Positions 22,224 to 35,646 of a stretch of 64,000 bases of DNA are shown one piece after another (position 1 is the stretch's first letter; the number at the start of each line of letters is the position of its first letter). The stretch spans positions 16,839,087-16,903,086 of the forward strand of contig CM040447.1 of assembly GCA_022749755.1 (NCBI GenBank), written 5' to 3'. The DNA comes from Azadirachta indica (lineage: Eukaryota; Streptophyta; Magnoliopsida; Sapindales; Meliaceae). The position numbers and the translations under genes are program-made. The notes beneath the pieces were generated by a model. The model saw only the letters and a program-made list of their open reading frames with translations, searched no databases and had not been told where the DNA came from.

Positions 22224-22316
22224 TTTGAGAAGCAATGAAATATTCTAACGAAGCTGATTCAGATTCAAGAGTTTACGCTGCAGAGAGTTTGAGTACTTGC
22301 TAGCAGCTGCTTCGGA

Positions 22317-22323
22317 ATTTATA
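22317..22323 (-). promoter_or_regulatory. TATA box of the UGT gene, copy 1
   Basis: Minus strand CTCTATAAATTCC, about 95 nt upstream of the chosen ATG, which would give a 5' UTR of about 65 nt. Position and match are good; the start site is inferred. Confidence 0.65.
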
Positions 22324-22329
22324 GAGCAG

Positions 22330-25044
22330 GAGGTTATGGAATTATTGAACCACATGGTAAAAGACGTTTTTGTCATCGAAATTTTGCTTACTACTTATTT
22401 GATGACAAATACTTCAAAATATCTCAATATATGAGCTACAAACATTTATTTGGATGAAGGAGAATAATATCGTACATTTATATAATTTAATGACAAAAAT
22501 TAATATACAACAAAGAAACATAAGAGTAATTGCATAAATTTTTATTTAAATAATCATCGTCAACTAACGAATTAATTAATATTTTTATAAATATTTTTGA
22601 AATCGTTGTGATTAATGAGTTTAGTATATTAAACTGTACCAACTAAAACTTTTTTTACCTTCTTTAATACGGGTTTCTTTAAAATTGTTTAATGATAGGT
22701 GCCAATCACTTACTTTAAACGAAATATTTCCGATGCTTGACAACTCAGCTTCTCATATGGGTCGTGAGATATTTGGCAGTATTACTAATAATTGTTCATC
22801 TTGAAAGGCATATTTGATTATGAATTTGTCAATGATTGCCAATTAATCTAAAATTTGGAACAAGGAATCTTTCTTTAGCATTTTTACCATGTTTTTGGAC
22901 CTTTTATGCAGTCATTGGCTAAAACAAACGACAAATAAAATAGGATGAACAAAACACGATAAAAATCTTGTATTGATATCAACTTTTTAATATTTTAAGA
23001 TACATTAATATAACGTATTTTTATTTATAAAAAGTTTTAAAAAATTATTATAGAGTTATATTATATTTCTTAATTTTGTATTTTCAAATTTTTCGTTCTA
23101 CATGATATAAACACTAATTTATCAATTCAATATCATTCATATATTACTCAAATTTTTAACTGACAAATATTATATTATGATCCTAAATCTTACATGAACT
23201 AATAATAAAATTATAAAATGAGAAGAAAATTTCATGAACAACATTCTTTCATAAGCCGATTTTTTAGTAAGAGTCTAATTAATAAATTTACATAATTTAG
23301 TATTAGAGTAGACAACATATCAAATATATAACCGAACGTGTTATGTTAATATTGAAAATTTGCGAAATAAAGTAACATTATAGACGTTATATCGTTAAAT
23401 TAAAAATTCCTATTTTTTGTATTTATTTCTTTAAATAAATCTATATTTCAAATTTTCAAAGGTAGTCAATAAAAGTAGGAAGAATCAAATAATTAAATAT
23501 GAAATCGATAAAATAATTGATGGCTGAAAAGTATTATTCTTTTTATTAAAGAACTTGGACCATGTGGGTTGGTGCATTGTTGTCAACATCAGGTTAATTA
23601 TTTATTAATTAAACAAGTAATTAATAGAGGCTGGGAAAGTAGTGGTGAGTGGCGCTGGAAGATTGCAAAATATTTTGTTTACTTTTTGCACTCTTTTAGT
23701 CTAACATGAAACGTGTCCATTTGAAATACATCAAAATGATTCACTTCATGCTATTTTAACTTAAAAAAGTGATTTTGCCACTTCTCATCACTTTGTTCAT
23801 GCATTTTTTTATTTTTAAATTTTTTTCATTTAATTGGTATTTTATTTTGACGACACCATAGAGTTATTGAGGTTCCATTGTATATAGTAAAATAGATTAT
23901 ACTGTTTGATTAACTTTTATTATATTTTTTAAAAGTTAAAAAATGGAACAACATAATTTGAGAGGTAAGTTAAAGTTGCTTTTTTATTTCAAATTTTAAT
24001 GGATATGAAATCTCATTACAGTTGAATATATAAATTTAAATAATTTTAAATAATATATTTGTGTTTCATTCATCACGTTTCATTATAAATATCAAAAATC
24101 AGTATTTCAACATGTTATATCTTATAATTAATTAAAATAAATTCTATATGTTAAAAAATAAAATCAAATTTATAAATATATTCATAAAATTATCAATAAA
24201 TATTTAAATTTATTAAAATTTTAAGTTAAGGGGCTGATTATTTTTTTCTCTAACATCTAAATACATCTAAAAATATTTATAAATTTTAATATATAAATAT
24301 GAATTATTTTAAATAATATATTTATTTTTTTTATTATATTATTAACATATAAAAACAAGTAATTTTACCTACTATAAACTTATAAATAATTAAAGATAAA
24401 AATTTATATAAATAAATTTTTAAGGATATTTTAATTCATTACAAATTAAAAATTTTAACTTATTTATTTTATATATAATTACTAGGTTTTCACTGTTAAA
24501 TTAGGAACAAAAACCTTTAAAATATAAATAGCTAAAACTATATTATAATAAAAATAATAGACACTAAGTATTAAATTAAAAATTTCAGCTGTATTTATTT
24601 AAGTATAAATATTATTTTTTTGGTACCAAATTAAAAAATAAATATTTCCAAAAAAAATAAATAGTTAAAAACTAATTACAATTAGATCATCTTACGGCAA
24701 AACAATAAACAAATACTGTAAAGGGAAATAATTAAAAAATGAGGGGGTTGTTATGCTTAGATCAATCAAGTTATTGATAAATGTGATTGAGATTTGGTTC
24801 TACGTGAGGATCACATCTCTGATAAATCTATAATTAATTAATATAAAGTAATTTAATGAATATGAATTTTTTTTATATAATATTTGATACTGGACCAGAT
24901 TTTCCAAAATTCAATGGTAATAATTTACAAATACGACACACATAAAACTCATTCAATGTATTTGTTTTGTAGCTTGTCCGCATCGAATTTTGTTTATTTT
25001 AAGGAGTATAGAGAGATGACCTCAAGCCAATAAAATAAAGTATA
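22330..25044. other. AT-rich UGT upstream region, copy 1
   Basis: No gene found. The part at about 23160-23890 (TTGGACCATGTGGGTTGGTG, GGCGCTGGAAGATTGC, TTTTGCACTCTTTTAGTCTAACATG) belongs to a diverged repeat family also present at 26220-27510, 56080-57860 and 58195-59320. Confidence 0.6.
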
Positions 25045-25681
25045 AAAGTTTTTTTACACCTTAAAGTTTAACTGAATGTCCTTGTAAGTCTTAGTAATTT
25101 TGAAATATTTTTAAAAGTTGTAATTTTATAAAATATCTATTATACTCCTGAACATAATATTTAATAAAAATAACTAATAAATATATAAAATATATATATA
25201 TTTAAATAAAATATATTAATAAATAAATAGTAATATTATTTTAATAATATATTAACAAAATATTTTTATTATACTTAATTTTAAAAAGTTAAATAATAAA
25301 AAAATACATAATTTGTAATTACTAAAAATTAAATACAAATAAAACATAAATAAATATTAATTTATTAATAAAATATAAATTTATAAATTGATTTATTTTA
25401 CAACATATGTATAATAAATATTTATGATTATATTGTAAATATGAATAAAATATATATTTAAAATATAAATTAAATAATAAAATTAAAATATCAATAAAAT
25501 AAAAAATTATAATATATTAATAATATGTGCTATAAAATAATTATAATATTTATTTATTAATATATTTATATAAATATATTATATTTTATCAAATTTTAAA
25601 GATTTGTTAGTTATTTTTAACAAATATTTTATATAGGGGTATAATAGATATTTTATATAAAATTAAGATTTTTAAGAATAT
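25045..25681. mobile_element. AT-rich inverted-repeat element cut off by the assembly gap, copy 1
   Basis: Same element as the complete one at about 54280-54985. The left arm and most of the right arm are present; the last 65-70 bp are missing because the contig ends. Confidence 0.6.
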
Positions 25682-25781
25682 NNNNNNNNNNNNNNNNNNN
25701 NNNNNNNNNNNNNNNNNNNNNNNNNNNNNNNNNNNNNNNNNNNNNNNNNNNNNNNNNNNNNNNNNNNNNNNNNNNNNNNNN
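25682..25781. other. Assembly gap, exactly 100 N
   Basis: A run of exactly 100 N is the conventional placeholder for a gap of unknown size. It sits at the precise end of duplication copy 1. Confidence 0.99.
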
Positions 25782-26219
25782 AAAAATTAAATTAATTATT
25801 CAGAGATATTATGGTCAAAACAGTCTAAAGAATGACTTTGCAGTTATTTTATGTAATAGATGAATCTAATAGGATAATTTTCAAATGTCAGAAAGGGGAG
25901 AGGGGTATTTCCTGAAACCTGAGAGAAAAAAATTAAATAATTTCTTTAATAGACAAGTTTTTAGTGCTTTATTTAAATGAAATAACATAAAATTTTTAAA
26001 ACAAAATAAGAGTATTTTTAACAATTTACTTTAAAAAAATAGTTTTAAAAAGCAAAAATACTATGAACTCAAATTTTGAACTTCTTTTAGTAAAAAGAAA
26101 ATAAATTTTTTAATTTTCGAAATTGTTTCTTAAATGTAAATTAAAGAACATCCAAAAATATGATAAGACTTTTTAAAGTTAAAAAAATTTTTTAGGCTAA
26201 TAAAAATATCAAATCAAAT
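25782..26219. other. AT-rich DNA after the gap
   Basis: No gene or clear element recognised. It does not match the sequence that follows the corresponding point in copy 2 closely enough to bridge the gap. Confidence 0.5.
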
Positions 26220-27510
26220 AGACATTAAGTCAATTTAAAATTAATATATAAAATGACATGATAGTGACGAAACAGTTTCTGTGTTATTTAAGAAAAAAAA
26301 TGTTGAAATATAAACTAAAAGTTTATTATTACTCTTTATTGTACTTTCATTTACTAATTATCAATTACAAAAATATATTAAATCACACAAAACTTATAGA
26401 AGGATGAAAATTTGATCCAAACAATAATATATCTGGGTTCATTAAAACTTTTTCATTATCTTATACATTGCATGTGAAGTTGAGATTGTTGTATAGAAAG
26501 AAACATTGGATATACTTCTTTTAAGGTATTAACTATTAAAAAAAAAACAGAAATAAAATGTGTCATATTGTCAAATTGAAAACTCCTTATTTCTTAATTT
26601 ATTTATGGAGATGCTATATGCCTTTATCATATGTTCAATGATATTTTAAAATGTCCAATAAAAGTACTAAGAATCAAATTTCTTACTAAATTTTAATAAT
26701 TCAACGAGAACGTCAATAAAATTATTGATGGTTCAAAAGCACTATTTTTTCTATCACTAGAATTTAAAACCATGTGGGGCTAGTGCACTTCACTGGAAGA
26801 TTGTACTATTTTGTTTATTTTTGCACTATTTTAGGCTAACATGAAAAATCGCATTTGAAATACATTGGAACAAGAGAAATGGGTTTTTGAATCTTTAAAA
26901 TAGTTTGATTTTTAATAGTTTGAAAATTATCAACTTAACCTTTATTTAATACTCACGATACATTCAAAATAAGCAGTTACTGCTATTATCAAATTTCAAA
27001 TTTTTCAATAAAGGGAAATGGGTTTTTGAATCTTTAAAATAGTTTTAATTTTAATAGTTTGAAAATTATCAACTTAACCTTTATTTAATACTCGAATATG
27101 TTTCAAATAAGTCGTTGCTAGTATTATTAAATTTTAAATTTTTTATTTACATGATGCTATAATTAAATTTTGAAAAATAAGTAAGAAAGGAAGTTAATAC
27201 TTATTTTGAAGACGAATAGTTTAGGAAGTGAGAGTTAATTATTTAAATTATTGGAACTAAATGCGTATTAGACCATATTATAAGCATTTAGTAGTCCACT
27301 TCCCTTGATGTAATTTAACTAATGCTATTAATTATTCTGTCATTTAAATTTTGAAAAAATAATTTGCCACTTTTCAACATTTTCATGCACCATTTTATTT
27401 TTAAATTCAAAATTATTTTTGTTTAATTTATATTTGGTTTCGAAGATACACTGTATTAGTTATTGAGGTTTCATTACATATACAATCGATGATACTATGT
27501 AATTTTTTGA
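26220..27510 (+). repeat. Diverged repeat unit B (related to UGT upstream region)
   Basis: Shares in order TGATCCAA..AATAATATAT, CATGAAGTTGAGA-like, CAATAAAAGTACTAAGAATCA, AAACCATGTGGGGCTAGTG, CTGGAAGATTGTACTATTTT and TTGCACTATTTTAGGCTAACA with 56080-57520 and, less fully, with 23160-23890. It is interrupted by an insertion at 26871-27307. Confidence 0.7.
26871..27307. mobile_element. MITE-like insertion in repeat unit B, with internal 139-bp tandem repeat
   Basis: Absent from the three related units, where the flanking sequences are contiguous. The ends are short inverted repeats, CAAGAGAAATGG left and CAAGGGAAGTGG right on the minus strand (10 of 12). Inside, 26881-27019 and 27020 onwards are near-identical tandem units starting GGGTTTTTGAATCTTTAAAA. 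Non-coding. Confidence 0.55.
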
Positions 27511-27639
27511 ATTTTTTGTTATAATTATATAATTTTTTTTATTATATGAATAAGAAATATTCTTGAAATTTGGGGGAACAAAACATATATAAATTGCGTT
27601 TAGAATTTTTCCTATATACCATATAACAATTCATAAGAA

Positions 27640-27887
27640 AAAGAATTGTTAGGTTCCTAAAACTTTACCAAATATATATTTTAATTTTAATAATTTAAAA
27701 ATTACTCATCAACTCTCATTTCACAATAAATCAGTAGTGTCATTAGACTCTAAATTTTTCGATTTACATAATAATATGGTTAATTTTAAAAAATGATTGT
27801 AAAAAGCGTCAAAAGTAGACCAATAATTACATATTTAACATATTGTAAGTTTAATGAGTAATTTTTAAATTGCTGAAACTAAAAATC
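27640..27887. mobile_element. Second, diverged copy of the same MITE family, truncating copia
   Basis: Resembles 26890-27200 (AATTTAAAAATTACTCATCAA, then TCGATTTACATAATAATATG against ATTTACATGATGCTATAAT). It abuts the copia RNase H reading at about 27887. Confidence 0.4.
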
Positions 27888-30224
27888 ATCATTATAGTAA
27901 CTTGAATAGAATTATGATTGTCACATTAGAGAGGTTAGCATTAGCATGATGAATTCCTATATCACTTAGTAATCAACAAAGCCAAACATTCATAGGTAGC
28001 ATTAGCAAAGGCGTGATATTCAGCTTTTGTACTAAAGTGATCAATGACAATTTATTTCTTGCTTTACCATGAGATAAGAGAGTTGTATAAGAAGAAGCAT
28101 AAGCCGTTACTACGTCTTCAATTAATAAGATCTTAAGCCCAATCTGCACATAACTTAAAGGATGATGTGCAAAAAAGTAGAGACAATAGAAAAGAATACC
28201 TTTGACATAATGGAGAATATGAATAATAGCTTCATAATTAATGATTCAAACAAGAAGCAAACATATAATGACTATAATATGTACAACAAGAGAAATATTA
28301 AGGCAAGTCATAAGATAAACCAAGTTTCCAACTAATAGTCGATTAAAGGTAGCATCAAACAGCAATGTTCCTTTAAGAGGTATCAGTTTGGCATTAGGTT
28401 CAAATTTAGTAAAGTTGTTTTAGTATTAGTTAAATCAATTCACATAAAATGATAGATACATATTCATCTGTCTTGAAGAGATAATATCCATTGTAGTCGA
28501 AAAGCACCTCAACTAGTGAAGATGTCTAGATCTTTTATGTTAAAATGTTACTGAAGGAAAGTCTTGATGTCAAAACTGTCAACAAAGTCATTAGAAGTGA
28601 CAATCATATTATCAATAGAAAGTAACAAATAAATGCATCCCTGATCAATACATCAAATGAAAAATGTTCATTTATAAGAATTAGGTTGAAAGCCAAATTG
28701 TTGAACAATGGAGCTAAGGTTAGCAAAACAAGCTTAAGGAGCTTTTCTTAGTTGATATAAAGTATGACGATGCTTGCAAACTTTATGTAGGTGATGAGAG
28801 TATCTAAGAAGAGGCTTCATATGTACTTCTTTTGTAAAATGATGTTGAATAGAGAATAATGACAACTCATAACAAGTTGTTTACAATGGTTAAGTGAACA
28901 AGAGGTGCCAAAGTTTCTTCATAATTAATAACATGCTTTTAGTTAAAGCCTTTGACAACAAGTCAGGCTTTGTATCTTTAATTGGCTTATCTACTTTTGT
29001 TTTGATCTTGTAGGCCTATTTGTATCCTACAACAGTCTTATTAGCGAAATATTAACTAGATCCCATATATAAAATTTTTCAGAGGCCCATATTCTTCTCT
29101 TATTATTTTTTTCCAAATCAGCCTTTGAATAGAATCGATACTCGTATAAGAAAAAATAGTTGTAAAACAATACTAATCTCTAATTTTAGCAAGACTATAT
29201 GGTTATTTAGAGGAACTTGAGTTGTTTACTACATATCCATTAGACAAAGTTGGTAGCTCAGAAATGGTTGTAATAACATCGAATAGACTTATTTTATGCT
29301 CTAGATAAAATTATATGGAAATAAATCAATAATGTTATCTTTAGAAAAAAGAATTGTAGAAGGAGGAGGAGACATTAACCAAAATGTATATACGAATAAG
29401 ATCGTCTTATGTTCTTCGAAAATCTTATAACAAGATATATGAAATATATTGAAAATGACATCCCAACACTAATAACCTTTGTGTTTAGTACCATATCCTA
29501 AGAAAAAACATAAATGAGCTTCTGATTCTAATTTAGCATGTTCATTTGGTTGGATAAGAACAAAGCAAAACTATTAGAACCTTTAAAAGTTGATAATTAA
29601 GTGGATTCCTATAGAGATTTTTGTAAGATGATTGATTGTCTATACTAGAAGATGGAATACAACTGATGGTGCATGTAGTAATAAGAGTGGCTTTTCTCCA
29701 AAAGCGCTAAAGACAAAAGGTAAAAAAATAAGAGAAGCACAAAAAATTTTGAAAATATGTTTGTATTTATGTTCACCTCTCCTATTGTGTTAGGATATAC
29801 AATGATATGAATAATGACAAATGGTGCCATTTTCAAGAAGAAAGAATAAAAAATTTGAATCCGTATACTCCATATCATTACCAATATGAAATATCTAAAG
29901 AGAAAAATTTGTTTTATTCATATCAGCAAAATCACAATAAATTTTTAGTAAAATTATATTTTTTTTTCTTCATCAGATATAATAATGAATAATAAGAGTA
30001 ATCATTAATAAAAATAACAAAATATTTGTAACCTCTTATGATAGGAGTTAGTAAAGGCGCCTAAACATCATAATGAAATAAATAAAAGAGAGCAGAAGCA
30101 ACAAAACCACTATTATTAAAAGGTCAAACAAGTATTATTGCTAATTAGTAAGACACATAGTTACCCTTTCATGTGATGCAATACGTAAATAGCCTGTACA
30201 CATTGATTAATGCAGGCAACTAAG

Positions 30225-30274
30225 GTGTGTGTGTGTTTGTGTGTGTGTGTGTACACATATATATATATATATAT
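30225..30274. repeat. (GT)n-(AT)n microsatellite, copy 2
   Basis: Counterpart of 989-1040 with a different repeat number. Confidence 0.9.
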
Positions 30275-32053
30275 CTTAAGTGGAAAGTTATAAACTTAAA
30301 GAGGATACTAGAGTGGTAGAAGTAGTGGTATGTTGATATTTGGGAGGAAGATGAAAAGTTAAGTTGAAACATGTGTCCAACCTTTCAGAAAATCATAAAT
30401 TTCTTACTTGTTTTCGCTTCTTGCATGTAATAACAAAAGCACTAAGTAGAACATTAAGACTAAGTTAACATAGTTGACCAATAGGCAAAAAGATTTGAAG
30501 TTTAGGAATAATAAATGTGTCTAAAAGGGAAATATTAGAAAGTGAAACGTACCAAAATGACTTACTTTCATAAAGGATCTATTGGTAGTTTCAATAATAA
30601 GTAAATTAGCATGAATTTTAGAAGGAAAGACAATAGAGCCTTTAGTTATATGATTACAATAGCCAAAGTCTAAATGTTGGAAAGATGTACCCAAAACGAG
30701 AATGGAAGCCAAAATAGAGGTATTACTAGACTTTCCTAGGATTTGTTGCAGGAGAGATTCTAGATTATCAATTGAGTTGGATGAAGTGGTGAAGGATACT
30801 CTTGAGTGGAATCATCAACAGTAATAATGGAAACATGTTGTTTGCCCTTCTGAGGTTTTCTTCATTTATTAAGACAATTTTAGTCATATTATCCTTGTTT
30901 ATTTTTTAGGCAAAATTTGTACCATTTGATTAGAAATTAAGTAGTTGATGTTCAAGCAAATGACAATATTTACATACAATTGAACAAACAACATCCTGGA
31001 AGTCTTAGAGGTAGAAGCACTGCTATGAATAGTTAGAGGTATGGTAAAGACAAGATTTATATAGCAAGAAGGCAAGTTTCTTTTAGAGTAGTTTTTCAAT
31101 GGCTTGATCTAGTGAGGGTAAGGATGTTATGTAGTAAGGAAGCGTAAGGTGGGACTCAAACAATGTCTTATAAAGCTATGAGAAATATTAAAAGGCTCTG
31201 TTCATTTCTATAGATTATGAGCTTTTGTGTATCATCACCACTATTCTGTTTTGGCTTAGAGAGAGAGACAAATTATAAGGCTTTGTTGATTTCTATACAT
31301 TAGAGTGAACATTAGATATAGATTGATCAAGTTCTTGCTGCGGCTAATAAAGATTGTGTCATAGCTGATATTGATGGGATATGTTGGTAACCGTATAATG
31401 TTGTGTAAGAAAGTCCAACAAAAAATTTACAATATTAAATTGCTTAAATTTAAAGTAGCTAATAAATGATATAGAAGTGTACAAATTATAGTAGGTATGG
31501 TTTAGTTCAGTCCGATATTCATAGATAGCAAACCAAACCAAAAATTTTCAGTTCTCAATTTTTGATATTATACATGTGTTGGAATGAAAATGTGAAACCA
31601 AACTAGAGTTAAACAAAAATCAATTAGTCTGATTTTTAAAATTTTTCTATTCTAAAAATAATATTATATTTTTCGGTTTTGATTTTAATTTTTTTTCTCT
31701 TTTGTTCATGCCTCAAAAAAAATGATGTTATTTTGTATCTAAAACCAAAAAAAAAAAGTTTTTGATCCGGTTTAGATTTTTTACACCATACTAAAATTCG
31801 ATAAAAAATTTCAGTTTTTCGAAAAATAAAAACAAACCCAAACCGAATGACATTTGAAATCAGACTTAACCCATTAATTTTTGTCCAATTAGATTTGGTT
31901 TTTCAGTTCTGTAATATTTTTGCCCACTCTTGTGCAAAACAATGTGATGATTTAATGATTTTTGTTATCTCAATTTTAATAGTTTCAAGAAATTTGTTGT
32001 GAGTTCCATTTTTTTTTTCTATAAGTTTAGTAATTTCACAAATAACATAAGGA

Positions 32054-32315
32054 AGAATGCTCATTACCCTATATTTTTTTGAGGTAATATCTTATTACTT
32101 TCCTATATTTTTTTTAATATCTTATCACTCTCTTAAATTTTAATTTTACCCTTTAATATTTCAAAAATTTTCGATTTTACTATTTTTTAAATTAATTGAA
32201 TTGAAGGAAAAAATTGAAAAAAAAAAAAATTGAATTAAAGAGTGATGAAATATTAAAAAAATATAGAAAAATAATGAGATATTGACTTAAAAAATACGAG
32301 AATAATAAACATTCT
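32054..32315. mobile_element. Foldback MITE nested in copia, copy 2
   Basis: Counterpart of 2816-3070. It is a few bases longer because of extra A's and an ATTGAA-type repeat at about 32220-32232. Confidence 0.65.
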
Positions 32316-33246
32316 CTTGTACCATAATGTCATGTATACATTTTTTAAGAAAATTGCATATAACTTGAGCTCTTAATAATTATGTTTATTTAATATAACT
32401 TGTATAGGTTGAACAACCTTTGGTTTCTCAATGAGAAACAATAAATAATCAAAAAAACAGGTAAAGAGTCGAGAATTTACAAAGATAATGAATGGCAGAC
32501 CACCAGCAAATCAAAGATGGAGTAGCTGACAATCAAATAGATTGACATACGTTGATAGATCGAGATGCCAAGAAGCAACTAATTAGGTGGTTGCAGTAAG
32601 AGGAGAGCCAAAATTGGGAAATTAAGTTAATGTTTATTGACCAATATTTTAAAAATAATAATTATAAATTAATAGATAAATCAATAATTTTATAAAGTAA
32701 CAGAAGCCAAAATATATATAAATGTAATATGAGTCAAAATTACAAATAATATAATAGATATTTTAAAATAAATGTGGGGCTTGGGCTCCAAGCCTGGTTA
32801 TAGCTCTGCCTCCGGTTGTAGTAATGTGATACGTCGAGGAGACGGCGACTGGATCTTATTGTGATCTTCAAAGGTGGAACGAAGAACGAGAACAAGATAA
32901 TCAATGCATTAAGCTTTTAATGGAACTGATAGTGTAGGTTCACTTGCTGGTGATGTGACAGATGGACAAACAAAGAAACCAAATAAATTTGGCAATTTCC
33001 AAGTTAAACGACGCTTTAAATTGGGAAGCTAATGCTACAAAGAGGTGAATTGATGAGTTTTGAGCAGAATGGAGGTGGCAATATAGCAAATGGACACCAA
33101 AACTAGTGACATGTGAGATGCATGCGTAGTTATGCACGTACAGTTGTGTGGGCTGTACGTGGGGTCCATGCGTAGACCAAGAGAGGAAAGGAAGGCCTGA
33201 GAAAAAGAATAAGATGAAAAGCCTTGTACCTTGGCTCTAATGCCAG

Positions 33247-33397
33247 GTTAGTGAGTGAATGTAATTATTGCATTCACTTGTTAAAATATGTACATGTAAA
33301 TGCTTTTATATTGAATGAAAAGAATAAAACCAAACTAAATTAGCAACTAGTCTTCTCGTAACTAGACTTGGACTTATGCTCTACTAGGAGACTAACA
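33247..33397 (-). repeat. Putative copia 5' LTR with primer-binding site, copy 2
   Basis: Same as 3999-4150. The primer-binding site lies just inside, at 33233-33246. Confidence 0.6.
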
Positions 33398-34131
33398 AAT
33401 CAAATGAAGATTCTTAAACTATTCTAGACAATTTTACCGTAATTCACTAGTTGATTTACATGATAAAAATTTGATAAATTATTTGAAATTTGATTATCAC
33501 TAATATTGGACTCTTGATATTTTGAACAAAATGTCAAGTCAAGTAAAAAGAAAAAATTATTTTACATGAACAACAGAAGTGTATTAAGTCCACTAATCTT
33601 AGACAATGAATATCAATATTTATTAAAACTATTGTAGTATAAATCAAAACAATATCGTTTTTGTTACATTTTATACTGTAAAATAATGTTATTTTAACAC
33701 ATTTTAATTTTTCTAATTATTTTAAAAATAAATTGTGAAACGACACTTTTTCGTGGGAAAAATTTTGACTCTACATTTTCCCACACCTAACAAAATTTTG
33801 ACACACTTTTCTCAATTAAAATACCCAACCCTTGGAACAGTTTCTAAACCTAACCCTCTATTTCGTCTTTAACTTTTCTTCAAAAAATGTCAGGAATCCG
33901 GAATCGAAAATATATCTCCACCCAATTTGAGGCGTTGCCTCCACCCTTGCCCCTCCTCCGCAAGAACAACACCAAATCCATGGACAATTAGATCTCATCT
34001 CAGCCGACCAAAACCCTTCTCCGCCCAAAACATAACAACATTAATAGCTAGATCTTCTACTTTCCTATATCGTAGAAACCTCGATTTTTCTCTTTGATTT
34101 TTGTATGGTTTTTCTGCTCTGACCTGCAATC

Positions 34132-34220
34132 ATGGAGATAGAACGCGTGACGGAGTTCACTCTCTCGCATCTGGATTAACGGCCGCATTTGGCCTGGGCC
34201 TTGCCACAAACACCAAAGCT
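34132..34220 (+). pseudogene. AFC-type kinase first-exon fragment, copy 2
   Basis: Identical reading to 4885-4973, with the same in-frame stop, so the damage predates the duplication. Confidence 0.45.
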
Positions 34221-35305
34221 ATAATTTGATGCCTAAGATTTGTTTTTATTTTGCCTTTATTTTGATAGATTTGGTTTACATCTTTTGATCAGGATCAGTT
34301 ATTAGAAGAATATTCTTATTCATTGCTCCAATCTGAAAAAATCCTACGCCCGTCTTCTCTTTCTCGTGGCTATCATTACTATGGTCTAATAAATATATTT
34401 TTGCAGCGTATCATCATTTTGGTCTGCATTGATATCCTTGTGCTAAATAGAGAATTTGAATACAGAGAAATGATGATATTAAAATCTAGATCAGGTTGAC
34501 ATTCTCTTTGGAAAAATTCATAACCTTAATTTCATCTTATGTTTGAAAATGCCCATACTTTTTGCGATTCATGATTTCTTTCTACCATATTCATTTTCTT
34601 TGCTTGTGATGAACTCTCTTTTTTGGCGTTCATGATGCATTCTCTGAATTGACTAATTCGTATTAAAACTTCTAATTGGTACTTATATCTAATGACTAAC
34701 GATCAATTAAAACTTCATGCGCTTTTATGGTTTCAAAATTAATGGGAATTTTCACATAACTCTCTAAAATTTGTCAAAATAACAGATACAGAGAATGTAT
34801 AACGTAATTTATATATGCCTCCCTGCTCTTAATCGACGGAAATTCACTTTTTTGTTTGGTCGAAGTGAAATTAAGACATTTGCTCCCAAACATAACCACT
34901 GCTACACTCAGCCTATATGAATTTGACGTCTTACACACACTCAGCTCTCCCTCTCGCTCTGTCCCTCACACTCGCGAGAGCAAAATATCAGACCTGAGAC
35001 CACGATCAGAGATGGATTTGTATGCAATCGAGGTTAATTTTATGCCAAAGCGAGAGCTATTAGCTGAGTTTGGCTCCAAAATACAACACACAAACAATAA
35101 CAGATTGCTAATGGCCTGGGTTCGTCGAAAGATGAAGCGTTTTCTTGAATTTAAGGGTTGTAAGGTAAGATTTTAATGAAAAAGGAGTTTACATCTTTCG
35201 ATTGAACTTTGTATGTTTCTTATTGGGTTTCATTCAAACAAAATTTGAATGTTGGATTGGTATTTATAATTAACCCTAGATCAATTGTTTTGGGGGGTTT
35301 CGATT

Positions 35306-35646
35306 TTGATGTTGCTTTAATGCTGCTGTGTGTGAGCATGTTTCTGGTCAATTTGTGAAGCTTGTGCAACTTCCTTTTTCTAGTTTTGATCTTGCTTCGA
35401 AGTTGCTGCTATGTGTGCATGTTTCAAGTCAATTTGTAATTTTTTTCTGATTTTTTATCTTGCTTTGAAGTTGTCGGTATGTTTGTATATTTCAAGCCAA
35501 TTTGTGATTTTTTTTTCCTAGTTTTGATCTTCCTTTGAATCTGCTACTATGTGTTGCATCTTTTAAGTCAATTTGTGATTTTCTTTTTTCTGATTTTGAT
35601 CTTGCTTTGAAGCTACTGCTATGTGTGCATATTTCGAGTCACCTTT
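35306..35646 (+). repeat. Minisatellite, about 70-bp units, copy 2
   Basis: Counterpart of 6060-6400. The related second block lies at about 36437-36688. Confidence 0.8.

Larger units (their letters stand above)
1..25681 (+). repeat. Large direct duplication, copy 1
   Basis: Copy 1 of a segment repeated at 29234-54917 in the same orientation. The match is already present at base 1, so it probably extends left of the window. It stops at base 25681, where the N gap begins. The copies differ by only 3 bp in total length. Most differences are homopolymer or microsatellite length changes. About seven substitutions were noted by eye, for example at 10279, 11115, 15004, 25108, 25148 and 25151. Whether this is a real tandem duplication or an assembly artefact cannot be decided from the sequence alone. 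Confidence 0.97.
27888..33397 (-). mobile_element. Decayed Ty1/copia retrotransposon, copy 2 (5.5 kb)
   Basis: Runs on the minus strand from a putative 5' LTR (33247-33397) to a break in RNase H at 27888. Recognisable parts are the zinc knuckle (about 30920-30995), degraded protease (30521-30712), integrase core and C-terminal LGYG motif (about 29405-29870), RT start (ASEKFYIWDLVN, then KIKTKVDKPIKD, LVVKGF, NYEETLAPLV; 28880-29095), RT catalytic region with SIDNM instead of YVDDM (28560-28645), KGILFYCL (about 28190) and RNase H STKAEYHAFANATYE (27966-28035). Many stops. It crosses the left boundary of the duplication at 29234 without a break, so the repeat boundary seen here is set by the window edge. 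Confidence 0.85.
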
